Positions 17,676 through 26,462 of a DNA stretch of 64,000 nucleotides are shown here, one piece after another; the first letter of the stretch is position 1, and the number at the start of each line of letters is the position of its first letter. Location: the NCBI GenBank assembly GCA_001045525.1, contig LDWW01000005.1, positions 1 through 64,000 on the forward strand, read 5' to 3'. Below the pieces are notes generated by a model. It was not told the origin of the DNA and searched no databases. It was given only the letters and a program-made list of their open reading frames with translations. A program made the translations under genes and the position numbers. The stretch comes from Chitinispirillum alkaliphilum. GTDB lineage: Bacteria; Fibrobacterota; Chitinivibrionia; Chitinivibrionales; Chitinispirillaceae.

Positions 17676-19712
17676 ATGCTTAACTTCATTGAAAAAATTG
17701 AGCAGGACAAAATACTCCAACTCCTTTCAAGGAGTTTGCCCTATTATCTCAAATCTTGGAATGAAGTAGATAAGAGAAGCGGGATATTTGGCTCCCTGGA
17801 TCCAAAGCATTTCAATATGCGTTCGGTAGGTTCCTCTTCGCCAGTAATAGAATACGTCCTCAGGCCCCATCTTAACATTCTCTGTATACTGAGCAGTTAT
17901 CTGTACCTCGATAAACTCGAGATGGTTGGAGAGGGTGTAAGCGAAGAAGAGCTTAAGGATAAACTAATCAAAGGGCTGCGATGGGCCTGCAATACTCATC
18001 TCACCGGCAGCAGGGATGAGGATGTTTTTCTCGAGCGCAAGCGCTGGGGGGAGAACTGGAGAAGTTCCCTGTGGGCCTCGGTTCTTGGGCTCATTTCTGT
18101 TTTTGCAAAAAACACAATCGACACCGTTACTCAGGATAAAATAAAACTGATCGTATCCTTTGAGGCAGACCGGTTTACCGATGTCAGGCCCCCCAGTGGT
18201 TGTGAAGTAGATACCAAAGTAGAAGAAAACGCCCAGGATGCCATGATCCTGGCCTGGGCCATCAATCTCTGCCCTGAACACCGCAATGTCAAAAACTGGG
18301 AAAACTCACTTCGGCTGTGGGCTGTAAATATCGCATCAAGCATTCAGGACAAGTCCGATCATTCTGAATACTTTGACAATTCAATTGCCTCTGCGGTTAC
18401 AACCCAGAATCTTTTCCCCGATTTCACCGCCGAGAACCACGGATTTTTCCATCCTGAAGTTCTCTCATACGGAATGTGGATCATTTTGGCCACCTGTGCA
18501 TATGAGCTCAACGGCAACGAAAGACCATCTTATCTGCACAGAAAGAGCCATCAGAAAACATTCGAAATACTGCTGAGGTTTTGTTTGCCTTCAGGGATGA
18601 TTTTTGCACCTGGTGGACACGATATGCCGATGTTTATCCCCCGCCCTCTCGCTCTTGCGTGGGGTGTTTGGAGAAATGACCCCAGGGCACTCCACCTCAC
18701 CGCAAAGCTTCTGAACTGGATGAACACAAATCTCTATGCTGATCACAATACCCAGGGACCATGGGTGTTTGGGTTTGAACAAAACTATGAAGGATGGGAG
18801 TTGTTGTTCCAGAGTCAGACTGGACTTGAGCTTGCGCTGCTGGCATCTCTTCCCTTCCCTAAAGAGCAGAGAACCTTTTCTGCAGGCCAGGTTGAAAACG
18901 CAATAAATACCAGGCATATCTACCCCTATATTCAGGTCTGCTACAGGAGAAATGTACGCACAACAAGAAGCATGGCCTGGAAAGCACTGGGGAATCATCC
19001 GTTGGTCGGGCTGAACGTTCACTCACAAACTGAGTTGATTGCTCCGTTTAAAGCAGCGCTGCTTGGTATCCCAACCGTTTCAGACCCAATCAAATCCTGG
19101 AAAGTTTTACACCATCAGGACCGTTTTCAAAGAGATGGGTTTGATACAAGCGGCCTTGTGGCCTATTACAATAATGCTGGTACCAAAATTATCTCAAGGG
19201 AAATACGAGTGATCACCTGGGGTGATGAGGGGCTCATTGTTTTAGACAGGATTACCCCTGAAAAGGATCTGCAGGTGCAAGAGCAGTACCTCTCCCCCGT
19301 TTATCTGGTTAATGATTACTGGACCGGAAACAATCTGGAACTAACCAGCGGTTCTCTAAAGGAGTCTTTCAGCGCATATCAGCGCAAATTCCGTGAAGTC
19401 CCATGTCCGGCATTCTGGGCAAGCATAGAAAATCACCTGCTGTTTCAGTTTGTATGGAAACAAAACAAGGGCCTTTATTATCTTCCCGGCGGAGAGCGCA
19501 ATGCTCCCCCTTACTGGAAAAACTGCAGGCTCGATATGATGGCGATCCATGTGGACCCAATCGATGCCAAAGAGGGAGAACCCTTTTATGAAGTCGGTTT
19601 TTTTATCGGTTCAGGTAAGGGGCCAAGGCCATTTAAAACTTCCGGGATTTCCCAACATTTTTTCAAAGGCCTCGTTATTATGGATGGGAAAATCACAGTC
19701 GGACTGGACTGA
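17676..19712 (+). CDS. Uncharacterised polysaccharide-lyase-like (alpha/alpha-toroid) protein
   Basis: The 678-residue protein has no signal peptide or membrane helix, so it appears cytoplasmic. The N-terminal ~400 residues are helical with Trp-rich repeats (GLRWACNTHLTG, RWGENWRSSLWASVLGL, DAMILAWAINLCPEH, MLIFGPGG-like FAPGGHDMPMFIPRPLALAWG), suggesting an alpha/alpha toroid. The C-terminal ~250 residues are beta-rich with EIRVITWGDEGLIVLDRI, reminiscent of heparinase II/III-type lyase sandwiches. I infer a carbohydrate-active enzyme but cannot name the substrate or identify catalytic residues. The next gene is an Rmd-like nucleotide-sugar reductase, consistent with sugar metabolism. The ribosome site is weak and translation may be coupled to the small upstream gene. 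Confidence 0.55.
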   Translation: MLNFIEKIEQDKILQLLSRSLPYYLKSWNEVDKRSGIFGSLDPKHFNMRSVGSSSPVIEYVLRPHLNILCILSSYLYLDKLEMVGEGVSEEELKDKLIKGLRWACNTHLTGSRDEDVFLERKRWGENWRSSLWASVLGLISVFAKNTIDTVTQDKIKLIVSFEADRFTDVRPPSGCEVDTKVEENAQDAMILAWAINLCPEHRNVKNWENSLRLWAVNIASSIQDKSDHSEYFDNSIASAVTTQNLFPDFTAENHGFFHPEVLSYGMWIILATCAYELNGNERPSYLHRKSHQKTFEILLRFCLPSGMIFAPGGHDMPMFIPRPLALAWGVWRNDPRALHLTAKLLNWMNTNLYADHNTQGPWVFGFEQNYEGWELLFQSQTGLELALLASLPFPKEQRTFSAGQVENAINTRHIYPYIQVCYRRNVRTTRSMAWKALGNHPLVGLNVHSQTELIAPFKAALLGIPTVSDPIKSWKVLHHQDRFQRDGFDTSGLVAYYNNAGTKIISREIRVITWGDEGLIVLDRITPEKDLQVQEQYLSPVYLVNDYWTGNNLELTSGSLKESFSAYQRKFREVPCPAFWASIENHLLFQFVWKQNKGLYYLPGGERNAPPYWKNCRLDMMAIHVDPIDAKEGEPFYEVGFFIGSGKGPRPFKTSGISQHFFKGLVIMDGKITVGLD

Positions 19713-19738
19713 CAAATCACACTTTCACAGGCAGGTTA

Positions 19739-20686
19739 ATGAATAATTCTCCGAAAAGGGCTTTTATTACAGGCGTAAACGGATTCGCAGCAATTCATCT
19801 TTGCCAACACTTAAAAGAGTCGGGTTTTACTGTTTTTGGTATGGATATCCAAGAAAAGCCCGTTCTTGATTATATTAACTACCGCAAACTCTCACTGCCC
19901 GGAAACTATGAACTGGATGATTTTCTCAAATCCACCAATCCATTACATATCTACCACTTAGCAGCTGTAAGCTATATTCCCGATGCCGACCTATCACCCT
20001 ACAATGCCATAGAAATCAACCTAATGGGAACGGTTTCGGTGCTTGAGGCTGCCCTCAGAACGTGTCCCGAATCTCAAATCCTTGTTGTGGGTTCATCTAA
20101 GGAATATGGAGAAGCGGATTCGGCCACAAAAAAGATCACCGAAAACACGAATCTCAATCCTCAGAGTTTTTATGGAATAACAAAGTTTACATCAGAGCTC
20201 ATCGCTAAACAATATGGTAGACAGTTTGGGCTTGATGTCAGATTTACCCGTTCATTCAATCACACCGGTCCTGGGCAATCTCCGAAATTTGTGTGTTCAG
20301 ATTGGGCAAAACAAGTGGCAGATATCGATAGAGGGCTTACAGCCCCACGGGTAGAAGTTGGTGACCTGGAACACTCTATCGACTTTTGTGATGTGAGAGA
20401 TGTGGTTAAGGCGTATCATCTCATATTAAAGCACGGAAAGAGGGGAGATGTTTACAATGTCTGTTCAGGCAGAACAGTTCCGCTTACAGAGATTCTGGAT
20501 TATCTGATCAGAAAATCGGGTAAAAAAATCGAAATCATTAAGTCAGATTTCAGGATCCGGCCCGGGAAAAGAAAATTAGGTATTGCAGGCGACAATGAAA
20601 AGTTGGTTTCTCAGACAGGTTGGAATCCACAGATCGGGATTGATAAAACTCTTGATGACCTCTATGAATGCTGGTTTAACAGGTAA
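19739..20686 (+). CDS. NAD(P)-dependent sugar epimerase/reductase, Rmd-like
   Basis: This 315-residue extended short-chain dehydrogenase is most like GDP-6-deoxy-D-lyxo-4-hexulose (GDP-4-keto-6-deoxymannose) reductase, which makes GDP-D-rhamnose. Evidence: the N-terminal Rossmann motif ITGVNGFAAIHL, the catalytic YGITK (YxxxK) after VVGSSKEYGE, RSFNHTGPGQSPKFVCSDWA, and the C-terminal DVRDVVKAYHLIL. The usual third Gly of GxxGxxG is Ala here (GVNGFAA), a mild departure. No GDP-mannose 4,6-dehydratase is in the window. It begins 26 bp after the toroid gene on the same strand, so it is probably in the STAS operon. Confidence 0.75.
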   Translation: MNNSPKRAFITGVNGFAAIHLCQHLKESGFTVFGMDIQEKPVLDYINYRKLSLPGNYELDDFLKSTNPLHIYHLAAVSYIPDADLSPYNAIEINLMGTVSVLEAALRTCPESQILVVGSSKEYGEADSATKKITENTNLNPQSFYGITKFTSELIAKQYGRQFGLDVRFTRSFNHTGPGQSPKFVCSDWAKQVADIDRGLTAPRVEVGDLEHSIDFCDVRDVVKAYHLILKHGKRGDVYNVCSGRTVPLTEILDYLIRKSGKKIEIIKSDFRIRPGKRKLGIAGDNEKLVSQTGWNPQIGIDKTLDDLYECWFNR

Positions 20687-20734
20687 ATGATTCTTGCCTT
20701 GGAATTTGCATTTTTTCAACCAAACTACTTCTGT

Positions 20735-20763
20735 TTGAACCACCTGCTGGCTTCATATATTTT
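20735..20763 (+). promoter_or_regulatory. Candidate sigma-70 promoter of ahcY
   Basis: TTGAAC (20735-20740), a 17-base spacer and TATTTT (20758-20763) lie upstream of ahcY. The leader of about 50 bases shows no SAH-riboswitch-like structure that I can recognise. Confidence 0.4.
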
Positions 20764-20820
20764 CATATACCTGAATAAAAATTCGTGATTTGTCAAATTA
20801 CAATAAAGGAGTTTTGAGGC

Positions 20821-22251
20821 ATGACACCTAAAGTAGATATCTGGGCAAGTCTGCCCTATGTGGTAAGGGACATGGAGCTTGCTGACTGGGGAAGAAAAGA
20901 GATTGAAATAGCAGAAAAAGAGATGCCCGGACTGATGGCTGTGCGTGAAAAATACTCAGCAGAAAAGCCACTGGCTGGTGTCCGCGTTTCCGGCTCACTT
21001 CACATGACTATTCAAACTGCCGTGCTGATCGAAACACTGGTTGAGCTTGGAGCTGATGTGCGATGGGCATCGTGTAACATCTTCTCCACACAGGATCATG
21101 CTGCCGCAGCGATTGCCCGTGCGGGAGTGCCCGTTTTTGCCTGGAAAGGGGAGAGTCTTGAAGATTACTGGGCATGCACTTATCAGGCTTTGACCTTCCC
21201 CGGTGGTAAGGGGCCCAATCTGATTGTAGATGATGGGGGGGATGCCACGCTTCTTATCCATAAAGGGGTACAGCTTGAAGATGGAGATAAATGGGTAGAT
21301 GAGTCCACTGACAATGAAGAGGAAGCTGTAGTTAAGTCGCTTCTTAAAAAAATACACGCCAAAAATGCTGATCACTGGCACAAAGTTGCACAGGAGTGGA
21401 AAGGTGTATCAGAAGAGACCACTACCGGAGTGCACCGTCTGTATCAGATGATGAACGAGAATAAACTCCTGGTGCCGGCAATCAATGTGAATGACTCTGT
21501 TACCAAATCGAAATTCGACAATCTTTACGGGTGCAGGGAAAGTCTGGCTGATGGTATCAAACGTGCAACGGATGTGATGATTGCCGGAAAGGTGGTTGTG
21601 GTTTGTGGTTTTGGTGATGTGGGCAAAGGGTGCGCACAATCAATGAGCGGTTTCGGAGCTCGTGTGATTGTAACCGAAATTGACCCGATCTGTGCTCTTC
21701 AGGCTGCAATGGCAGGTTATCAGGTCACTACAGTTGAAGACACTCTTGGGGTAGGTGATATATATGTAACCACCACAGGAAATGTGGATATCATCACTGC
21801 TGAACATATGTCTAAGATGAAGGATCAGGCCATTGTGTGCAATATTGGCCACTTTGACAATGAAATACAGGTCTCGCAGCTTGAAAAATGGCCCGGTGTT
21901 GAGAAAGTGAACATCAAGCCTCAGGTGGATAAATATGTCTACCCTGACGGGCATGAAATATTTCTCCTTGCACAGGGGCGTCTTGTAAATCTTGGTTGTG
22001 CTACAGGCCATCCATCTTTTGTGATGTCAAACTCATTTACCAACCAGACTCTGGCTCAAATTGATCTCTGGAAAAACAGGGACAGCTATAAACCAGGCGT
22101 CTACATCCTCTCAAAGAGCCTCGACGAAGAGGTCGCACGCCTGCATCTGAAAAAAATCGGGGTGAAACTCACAAAACTTTCACCAAAACAGGCCGACTAT
22201 ATCGGGGTTTCTGTAGAGGGACCGTTCAAGCCAGAACATTACAGGTATTGA
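20821..22251 (+). CDS. ahcY: Adenosylhomocysteinase
   Basis: AhcY reversibly splits S-adenosylhomocysteine into adenosine and homocysteine, removing the inhibitor left by SAM-dependent methylation. The 476-residue protein is full length. Motifs: [36 protein letters not shown], the NAD-binding [13 protein letters not shown] (about 263-275), FDNEIQV, and the C-terminal [12 protein letters not shown], whose Lys and Tyr complete the neighbouring subunit's NAD site. The insert [16 protein letters not shown] is typical of the long bacterial form. AAGGAG lies 10 bases before ATG 20821. Confidence 0.98.
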   Translation: MTPKVDIWASLPYVVRDMELADWGRKEIEIAEKEMPGLMAVREKYSAEKPLAGVRVSGSLHMTIQTAVLIETLVELGADVRWASCNIFSTQDHAAAAIARAGVPVFAWKGESLEDYWACTYQALTFPGGKGPNLIVDDGGDATLLIHKGVQLEDGDKWVDESTDNEEEAVVKSLLKKIHAKNADHWHKVAQEWKGVSEETTTGVHRLYQMMNENKLLVPAINVNDSVTKSKFDNLYGCRESLADGIKRATDVMIAGKVVVVCGFGDVGKGCAQSMSGFGARVIVTEIDPICALQAAMAGYQVTTVEDTLGVGDIYVTTTGNVDIITAEHMSKMKDQAIVCNIGHFDNEIQVSQLEKWPGVEKVNIKPQVDKYVYPDGHEIFLLAQGRLVNLGCATGHPSFVMSNSFTNQTLAQIDLWKNRDSYKPGVYILSKSLDEEVARLHLKKIGVKLTKLSPKQADYIGVSVEGPFKPEHYRY

Positions 22252-22303
22252 TTTCAGGCTCATGAACAGATTTAGACAATAGAGCAGAGGAGACTACAAA
22301 CAG

Positions 22304-23659
22304 ATGAATGTAACCGGCATAGCTTTAAGAACTCCCCCCGGAGCACAGGATAACCCCGAAGTGACTCCGGAGCTGCTTGCCAGCTGTCTGGCCAAATATT
22401 CCCGTTCAAACAAAGGGATCGACTCTATTCTCGCATCTATCGATTGGAGCGATCCGGACAAATCGGTTGATTCCATTTTCAGGTTTGTCGATTATGGTCA
22501 TGCCAGTATTACTGGTATGACCGGCGGTATCGCCATAGCGATCGATGGACTTTCAATGTTTCTGGCGTACAAAATATTTGAAATAGCCCAGCTTTCAGAC
22601 GGGCAGGAGTCGAGCACCCGATATATTCAACTTGACAAAACAAATCTCCCGGATGCTCAGAGCCTTGGGATACCGGCCTCTTTGGAAAAAGAGTGGCAGG
22701 ATTTAATGGAATCTTCCTTTGATATGTACCACACTACCTACCAACAGCTTGATTCCAAAGCTCAGCAGGATCCATCCCTGATTAGGGTTCCGGAAGGAAC
22801 AAGCGAAAAGGTGGTTGACCGGCTCAGACGCAACTATGCTCTTGACAGGTCCAGGTACCTTATCCCTTTTGCCACAAAGACCAATGCTGCATATGTGATG
22901 ACTGCCCGTGTGTGGGCGGATACTATTCGCCAGCTCGATTCTCTTCCATTGCCGGAAGCTGCCGAGTGTGCAGGAAAGATCCGCAAGGAACTGGAGAAAT
23001 TCGTACCGCGTATGATAAAACACAGCTTCCCGACTGAGGCCAGCAGGGCACAGGTTCTTAGCATGCTAAATTTTGCTACGCGGAATATAAACGCAAAGGG
23101 CGTTTGTATTGACAATATCCCAAGCGAGGTTTTTCTTTCAGTTCATGACCAGATGCCTTCATTTCTCCCCTTGACTCAAAAGCTTGAGGATGGATTTATG
23201 GGCAAAGTCAACAGATACAGCACAACCGGAGCTGCGGTAAACAGAGTAATGCTCAGAGCTGCCTGGAATAACATGGCAATAGCTGAATTGCGGGATCTGA
23301 ACAGACACAGAAGCGGACATCGTTTTTCTCCGTTGCTGCCTGTAGGATTTTACTCTCCCGAGGAGGTGGATCGGCAGAAAATCCTTCCGCTTCTTGAGAA
23401 AAAGAAAAAACTCATAGAGAAAATCTGTGCCAGGAGCGATAACGCTTCTTATCTGTATGCTCTTCTCCTGGGGACTCAAACACCTTTCGAGCACTCCACT
23501 CATCTCGAAAAATTCATCTACGAGATCGAACTTCGCACCGGACTTGGTGCACACTTCAGGTATGCCGAACATCTCCGGGATGCTTACCAGAAACTGATAG
23601 AGGCCAGACCTCAGTTTAAAGATCATATCCATATCGGTGATGCAGAACCTGAGTTTTAA
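22304..23659 (+). CDS. Tandem ThyX-like protein (flavin-dependent thymidylate synthase homolog)
   Basis: The 451-residue protein looks like two ThyX (Thy1) domains in one chain. The first half has HASITGMTGGIAIAIDG then DGQESSTRY (about 99-107), equivalent to the end of the ThyX motif, but lacks the RHR triad. The second half has AELRDLNRHRSGHRFSP with RHR at about 334-336, but lacks the following SxRY. Single-domain ThyX has RHR-x7-S-x-R-Y together and forms dTMP from dUMP using FAD and methylene-THF. Here the motif is split between halves, so a composite active site or a different reaction is possible. GAGGAG lies 12 bases before ATG. The gene follows ahcY by 52 bp and is probably cotranscribed. 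Confidence 0.75.
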   Translation: MNVTGIALRTPPGAQDNPEVTPELLASCLAKYSRSNKGIDSILASIDWSDPDKSVDSIFRFVDYGHASITGMTGGIAIAIDGLSMFLAYKIFEIAQLSDGQESSTRYIQLDKTNLPDAQSLGIPASLEKEWQDLMESSFDMYHTTYQQLDSKAQQDPSLIRVPEGTSEKVVDRLRRNYALDRSRYLIPFATKTNAAYVMTARVWADTIRQLDSLPLPEAAECAGKIRKELEKFVPRMIKHSFPTEASRAQVLSMLNFATRNINAKGVCIDNIPSEVFLSVHDQMPSFLPLTQKLEDGFMGKVNRYSTTGAAVNRVMLRAAWNNMAIAELRDLNRHRSGHRFSPLLPVGFYSPEEVDRQKILPLLEKKKKLIEKICARSDNASYLYALLLGTQTPFEHSTHLEKFIYEIELRTGLGAHFRYAEHLRDAYQKLIEARPQFKDHIHIGDAEPEF

Positions 23660-23685
23660 TCTCAGCAAAATAACAAATCAAAGAC

Positions 23686-23719
23686 AGAATCCGGGGGCAC
23701 ACAGATGTCCCCGGATTCT
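23686..23719 (+). terminator. Hairpin after the ThyX-like gene
   Basis: AGAATCCGGGG (23686-23696) pairs perfectly over 11 bp with CCCCGGATTCT (23709-23719) around a 12-base loop. No T-run follows. Position 27 bases past the stop suggests a transcript end or 3' stabiliser. Confidence 0.5.
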
Positions 23720-24112
23720 ATGAATATGATATCTTCGTCACTTATGTTCAGGGCGGAGGTGATTCATTTGTCTGTTTTATCTCCCTGAATCCCGGTAAAA
23801 GCACACTTGTTTCTGAATTTGCAGCCCACCTCTAACAGCTTTCTCAGGTGTCGGACTTTCAGAACCGGACAGGACAAACTCTGCTGAGGCAAAAAAACAC
23901 GCAAAAAAAGAAGTATGCTTTTGGCAGATTTAAACCGATATAATAAATCTTAAACACTTTTTTACCAATTGGAACGAATAGTAAAAGCAGTATTGTTTGA
24001 AATATACAGCCCCTGTTTTCAGGAGAGCTTTGCATATGATCCTGCGTTGTGGTTTTCGAGTAATTGAGAATGAATAAAACTTTTTGAACCTAAACGAAAG
24101 GTGTGAAGTGTG

Positions 24113-24244
24113 ATGTCGGAGAGGGGAAAAGAACATGCAGACAGGAAATGTAAAGTTGCTGAGGTTTGTTCATCTCAACCCATAGAGGTCTCTGCTCAGG
24201 TGTTTGAAGTATCAAGAAAACAGCCATTAATTAAGGCTTCATAA
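24113..24244 (+). CDS. Possible small ORF (43 aa)
   Basis: ATG 24113 opens 43 codons (begins MSERGKEHADRKCKVAEV). An AAAGG lies 13 bases upstream. It has two Cys and is hydrophilic. No homology is recognised and the codon signal is too short to judge, so this may be chance. Confidence 0.25.
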   Translation: MSERGKEHADRKCKVAEVCSSQPIEVSAQVFEVSRKQPLIKAS

Positions 24245-24283
24245 CAGGTAAAAAAAAATAAGATTTGTATAAAACTTCTTTCA

Positions 24284-24312
24284 TTGACTCAAATTTCCGC
24301 AAACGTTATTTT
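24284..24312 (+). promoter_or_regulatory. Candidate sigma-70 promoter ahead of the leader terminator
   Basis: TTGACT (24284-24289), a 17-base spacer and TATTTT (24307-24312). A transcript started near 24319 would run almost at once into the terminator at 24348 and then into the aminotransferase gene. Confidence 0.5.
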
Positions 24313-24347
24313 TTTGGGCATATGCACGTATACGTATTATCGAAAAT

Positions 24348-24397
24348 CAGCCAAAAAGCCTTATTTAGGGAGGTTTTTTGGCTGTTTTTATGTTTTT
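24348..24397 (+). terminator. Strong intrinsic terminator in the aminotransferase leader
   Basis: Bases 24348-24361 (CAGCCAAAAAGCCT) pair with 24371-24384 over 14 positions, including one G-T wobble, with a 9-base loop. TTTTTATGTTTTT follows. It ends only ~20 bases before the start codon at 24417, downstream of a promoter-like pair, so it may act as a leader attenuator. Confidence 0.7.
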
Positions 24398-24416
24398 CTA
24401 ACGGAGTACTTAATTC

Positions 24417-25718
24417 ATGCCATTAGATTCTCAGGCTACAGAGCTCAATGAGGCGATTCAAAACGCAAATCCTTATATTTTCAATATGCTCTCTCAAAAG
24501 GGTAAGCAGGTCTATTTTCCTACCAAAGGTATTTTGGGACAAACTGCACAGGCTAAAACCAAGAGCATAAATGCAACCATTGGAATATCTCTGGAGGATA
24601 ACGGGATGCCGATGGTGCTTGAATCAATAGACCGTATGCTCAATATTCAAAAGCAATCCTTTTCCTATGCACCCAGCTATGGTAATCCTGAAATGCGCTC
24701 AATGTGGAAGGAAATGCTTTACCGCAAAAATCCATCACTTAAAGAGAAACCTTTCAGCCTTCCTGTTGTTACCAGTGCACTTACCCACGGGCTTAGCATG
24801 GCAGGGCACCTATTTGTGGAAAATGGAGACAGTATTATTTGTCCAGATCTTTACTGGGAAAACTATGACCTTATATTCAAGCAGACCTATGGTGCACGGT
24901 TAGAAACCTTCCCTACATTTTGTGATGATGAAAAATTCAATATAGAGTATCTGGAAAAGCATATCACAGGGCAGAAGGTTGGTAAGAAGATTGTCATGCT
25001 CAACTTTCCCAATAATCCAAGCGGATATACGGTTTCAGAGCAGGAGGCTGAGCAGATTAAAGATCTGCTTGTAAAGGCAGCAGACAATGGGAACGATATA
25101 ATAGTATTCATAGATGATGCTTACTTTGGGCTTGTATATGAGAAGGGGATACTAAAAGAGTCGATTTTCTCACTTCTTGCAGACGCTCACGAGCGTATTC
25201 TTGCGGTGAAATTCGATGGTCCGACAAAAGAGGATTATGTATGGGGTTTCAGGGTTGGTTTTGTTAGTTTTGCATCTGCCCGAAGCACTCCGCAGCTTTA
25301 CAGTGCTTTGGAGTCAAAGTTAGCCGGTGCAATCAGAGGTAACATAAGTAATGCTTCAAACCTCTCTCAAAACCTTCTTCTTGAAGCGTACAGGGATGAT
25401 TCCTATCAGGCTCAAAAACTGGAAAAGTTTGAGATCTTACAAAAACGTTACAGGAAAATCCGACAAATATTCTCAGAGCATCCGGAGTACGCCACTTTAT
25501 TTAAACCGCTGCCGTTTAATTCCGGATATTTTATGTGTGTAAAGATCCTTTCCGGTGATGCACATGGGGTCAGAAATATTCTTCTGGATAAATATGACAC
25601 CGGTGTTATCGCACAAAATGATCTTCTCAGAATAGCGTTTTCTTCAATACCTTTTCAGTACCTGGAAAAACTATTCGACAACATCTATAAGGCAGCTTCT
25701 GAAGCCAATGGGAATTAA
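24417..25718 (+). CDS. PLP-dependent aminotransferase (class I/II)
   Basis: The 433-residue protein is a fold-type I aminotransferase. Visible features are SYAPSYGNPEMRSMW, the substrate-binding NFPNNPSGYTVS, FIDDAYFGLVYE with the PLP-ring Asp and Tyr, and the lysine motif TKEDYVWGFRVGF, where Lys about 271 should form the Schiff base and Arg about 279 bind phosphate. The lysine motif lacks the usual preceding Ser-x-Ser. Substrate is unknown; a link to aromatic or branched amino acids cannot be judged. The ribosome site is CGGAG. The gene abuts a HAD phosphatase (no gap), so the two form a unit. A strong terminator hairpin lies in the leader. Confidence 0.85.
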   Translation: MPLDSQATELNEAIQNANPYIFNMLSQKGKQVYFPTKGILGQTAQAKTKSINATIGISLEDNGMPMVLESIDRMLNIQKQSFSYAPSYGNPEMRSMWKEMLYRKNPSLKEKPFSLPVVTSALTHGLSMAGHLFVENGDSIICPDLYWENYDLIFKQTYGARLETFPTFCDDEKFNIEYLEKHITGQKVGKKIVMLNFPNNPSGYTVSEQEAEQIKDLLVKAADNGNDIIVFIDDAYFGLVYEKGILKESIFSLLADAHERILAVKFDGPTKEDYVWGFRVGFVSFASARSTPQLYSALESKLAGAIRGNISNASNLSQNLLLEAYRDDSYQAQKLEKFEILQKRYRKIRQIFSEHPEYATLFKPLPFNSGYFMCVKILSGDAHGVRNILLDKYDTGVIAQNDLLRIAFSSIPFQYLEKLFDNIYKAASEANGN

Positions 25719-26390
25719 ATGAGTGATGCAGTGAAAGGAATTATATTCGACCTCGATGGCACCCTTTACCGGATGCATTGGCTAATGCGCCCCTTCATTA
25801 CTCTCAGGGCGTTTCCCAATGTACTGCGTTTGCCAAGATTCATCAGGGAACGGAACAGGTTTGCCGGGGTTGATATGGAGAGTAGGGAGAAGCTCATGGA
25901 AGAGCTTTGCCTCTCTGTTTCAAGGATTGAAAAATGTTCACCTGCTGTTATACAAACCTGGATTGAAAAAAGTTTCTACCCTGCATTTATTGATTCAATG
26001 TTCTTATTTAAAGACAGCCGTCCTGAGCTTAACAGTACCCTGTCGCGTCTGAAGAAAAAAAAACTCAGGCTCGCCGTCTTATCAGATTACAGTATGGTAA
26101 GCGAGCGACTTGAAAAGCTTCGTATTGATCTCTCTCTTTTCGATACAGTGACATCCTCAGAACAGTTTGGTGCTTTAAAACCATCAGGCCGTCCTTTTGT
26201 GGAAATTGCACGTAAGTGGAATTTGAAACCATCTGAAGTACTTGTGGTTGGAGACAGGGTTGATACCGATGGTGAGGGAGCTAAAGCTGCAGGAATGAAA
26301 TTCACCCAAATCTGTGATAAAAAAAATGAACAGTCCACATCCTGGCAGACTGTTCGTGATTACCTGTTAAGTCTCCCCGAGCCACTCTAA
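25719..26390 (+). CDS. HAD-superfamily hydrolase
   Basis: The 223-residue protein is a HAD phosphatase with a helical cap. Motif I is FDLDGTLYRM (about 10-19), motif II LAVLSDYS, motif III lies around GALKPSGRPF, and motif IV is VVGDRVDTDGEGAKAAG. The form resembles phosphoglycolate-phosphatase-like or FMN/sugar phosphatases, but the substrate is not predictable. ATG 25719 follows the TAA of the aminotransferase directly, suggesting coupled translation and a shared pathway. Confidence 0.85.
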   Translation: MSDAVKGIIFDLDGTLYRMHWLMRPFITLRAFPNVLRLPRFIRERNRFAGVDMESREKLMEELCLSVSRIEKCSPAVIQTWIEKSFYPAFIDSMFLFKDSRPELNSTLSRLKKKKLRLAVLSDYSMVSERLEKLRIDLSLFDTVTSSEQFGALKPSGRPFVEIARKWNLKPSEVLVVGDRVDTDGEGAKAAGMKFTQICDKKNEQSTSWQTVRDYLLSLPEPL

Positions 26391-26421
26391 GAATCAACAG
26401 CTTCTAAGTTGGTACAGATTT

Positions 26422-26453
26422 GAGCGGATGTTTTTTAGGGAAAACATCCGCTC
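26422..26453. terminator. Bidirectional hairpin between convergent genes
   Basis: GAGCGGATGTTTT (26422-26434) pairs perfectly over 13 bp with AAAACATCCGCTC (26441-26453), loop of six. It lies between the HAD gene and the convergent 1610-residue gene. The stem carries the T/A stretch inside rather than after it. Confidence 0.6.
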
Positions 26454-26462
26454 AATAACAGT

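Larger units (their letters stand above)
23660..24416. other. Long intergenic stretch before the aminotransferase
   Basis: This 757-bp gap contains a hairpin after the ThyX-like gene (23686-23719), a possible 43-codon ORF at 24113-24244, a promoter-like pair at 24284-24312 and a strong intrinsic terminator at 24348-24397. The remainder (about 23720-24110) shows no gene I can support, although short coding-like fragments cannot be excluded. Confidence 0.6.

Noticed and set aside
20687-20820. SAH or SAM riboswitch before ahcY
   Set aside because: No pairing or conserved core seen in the 134-bp gap.
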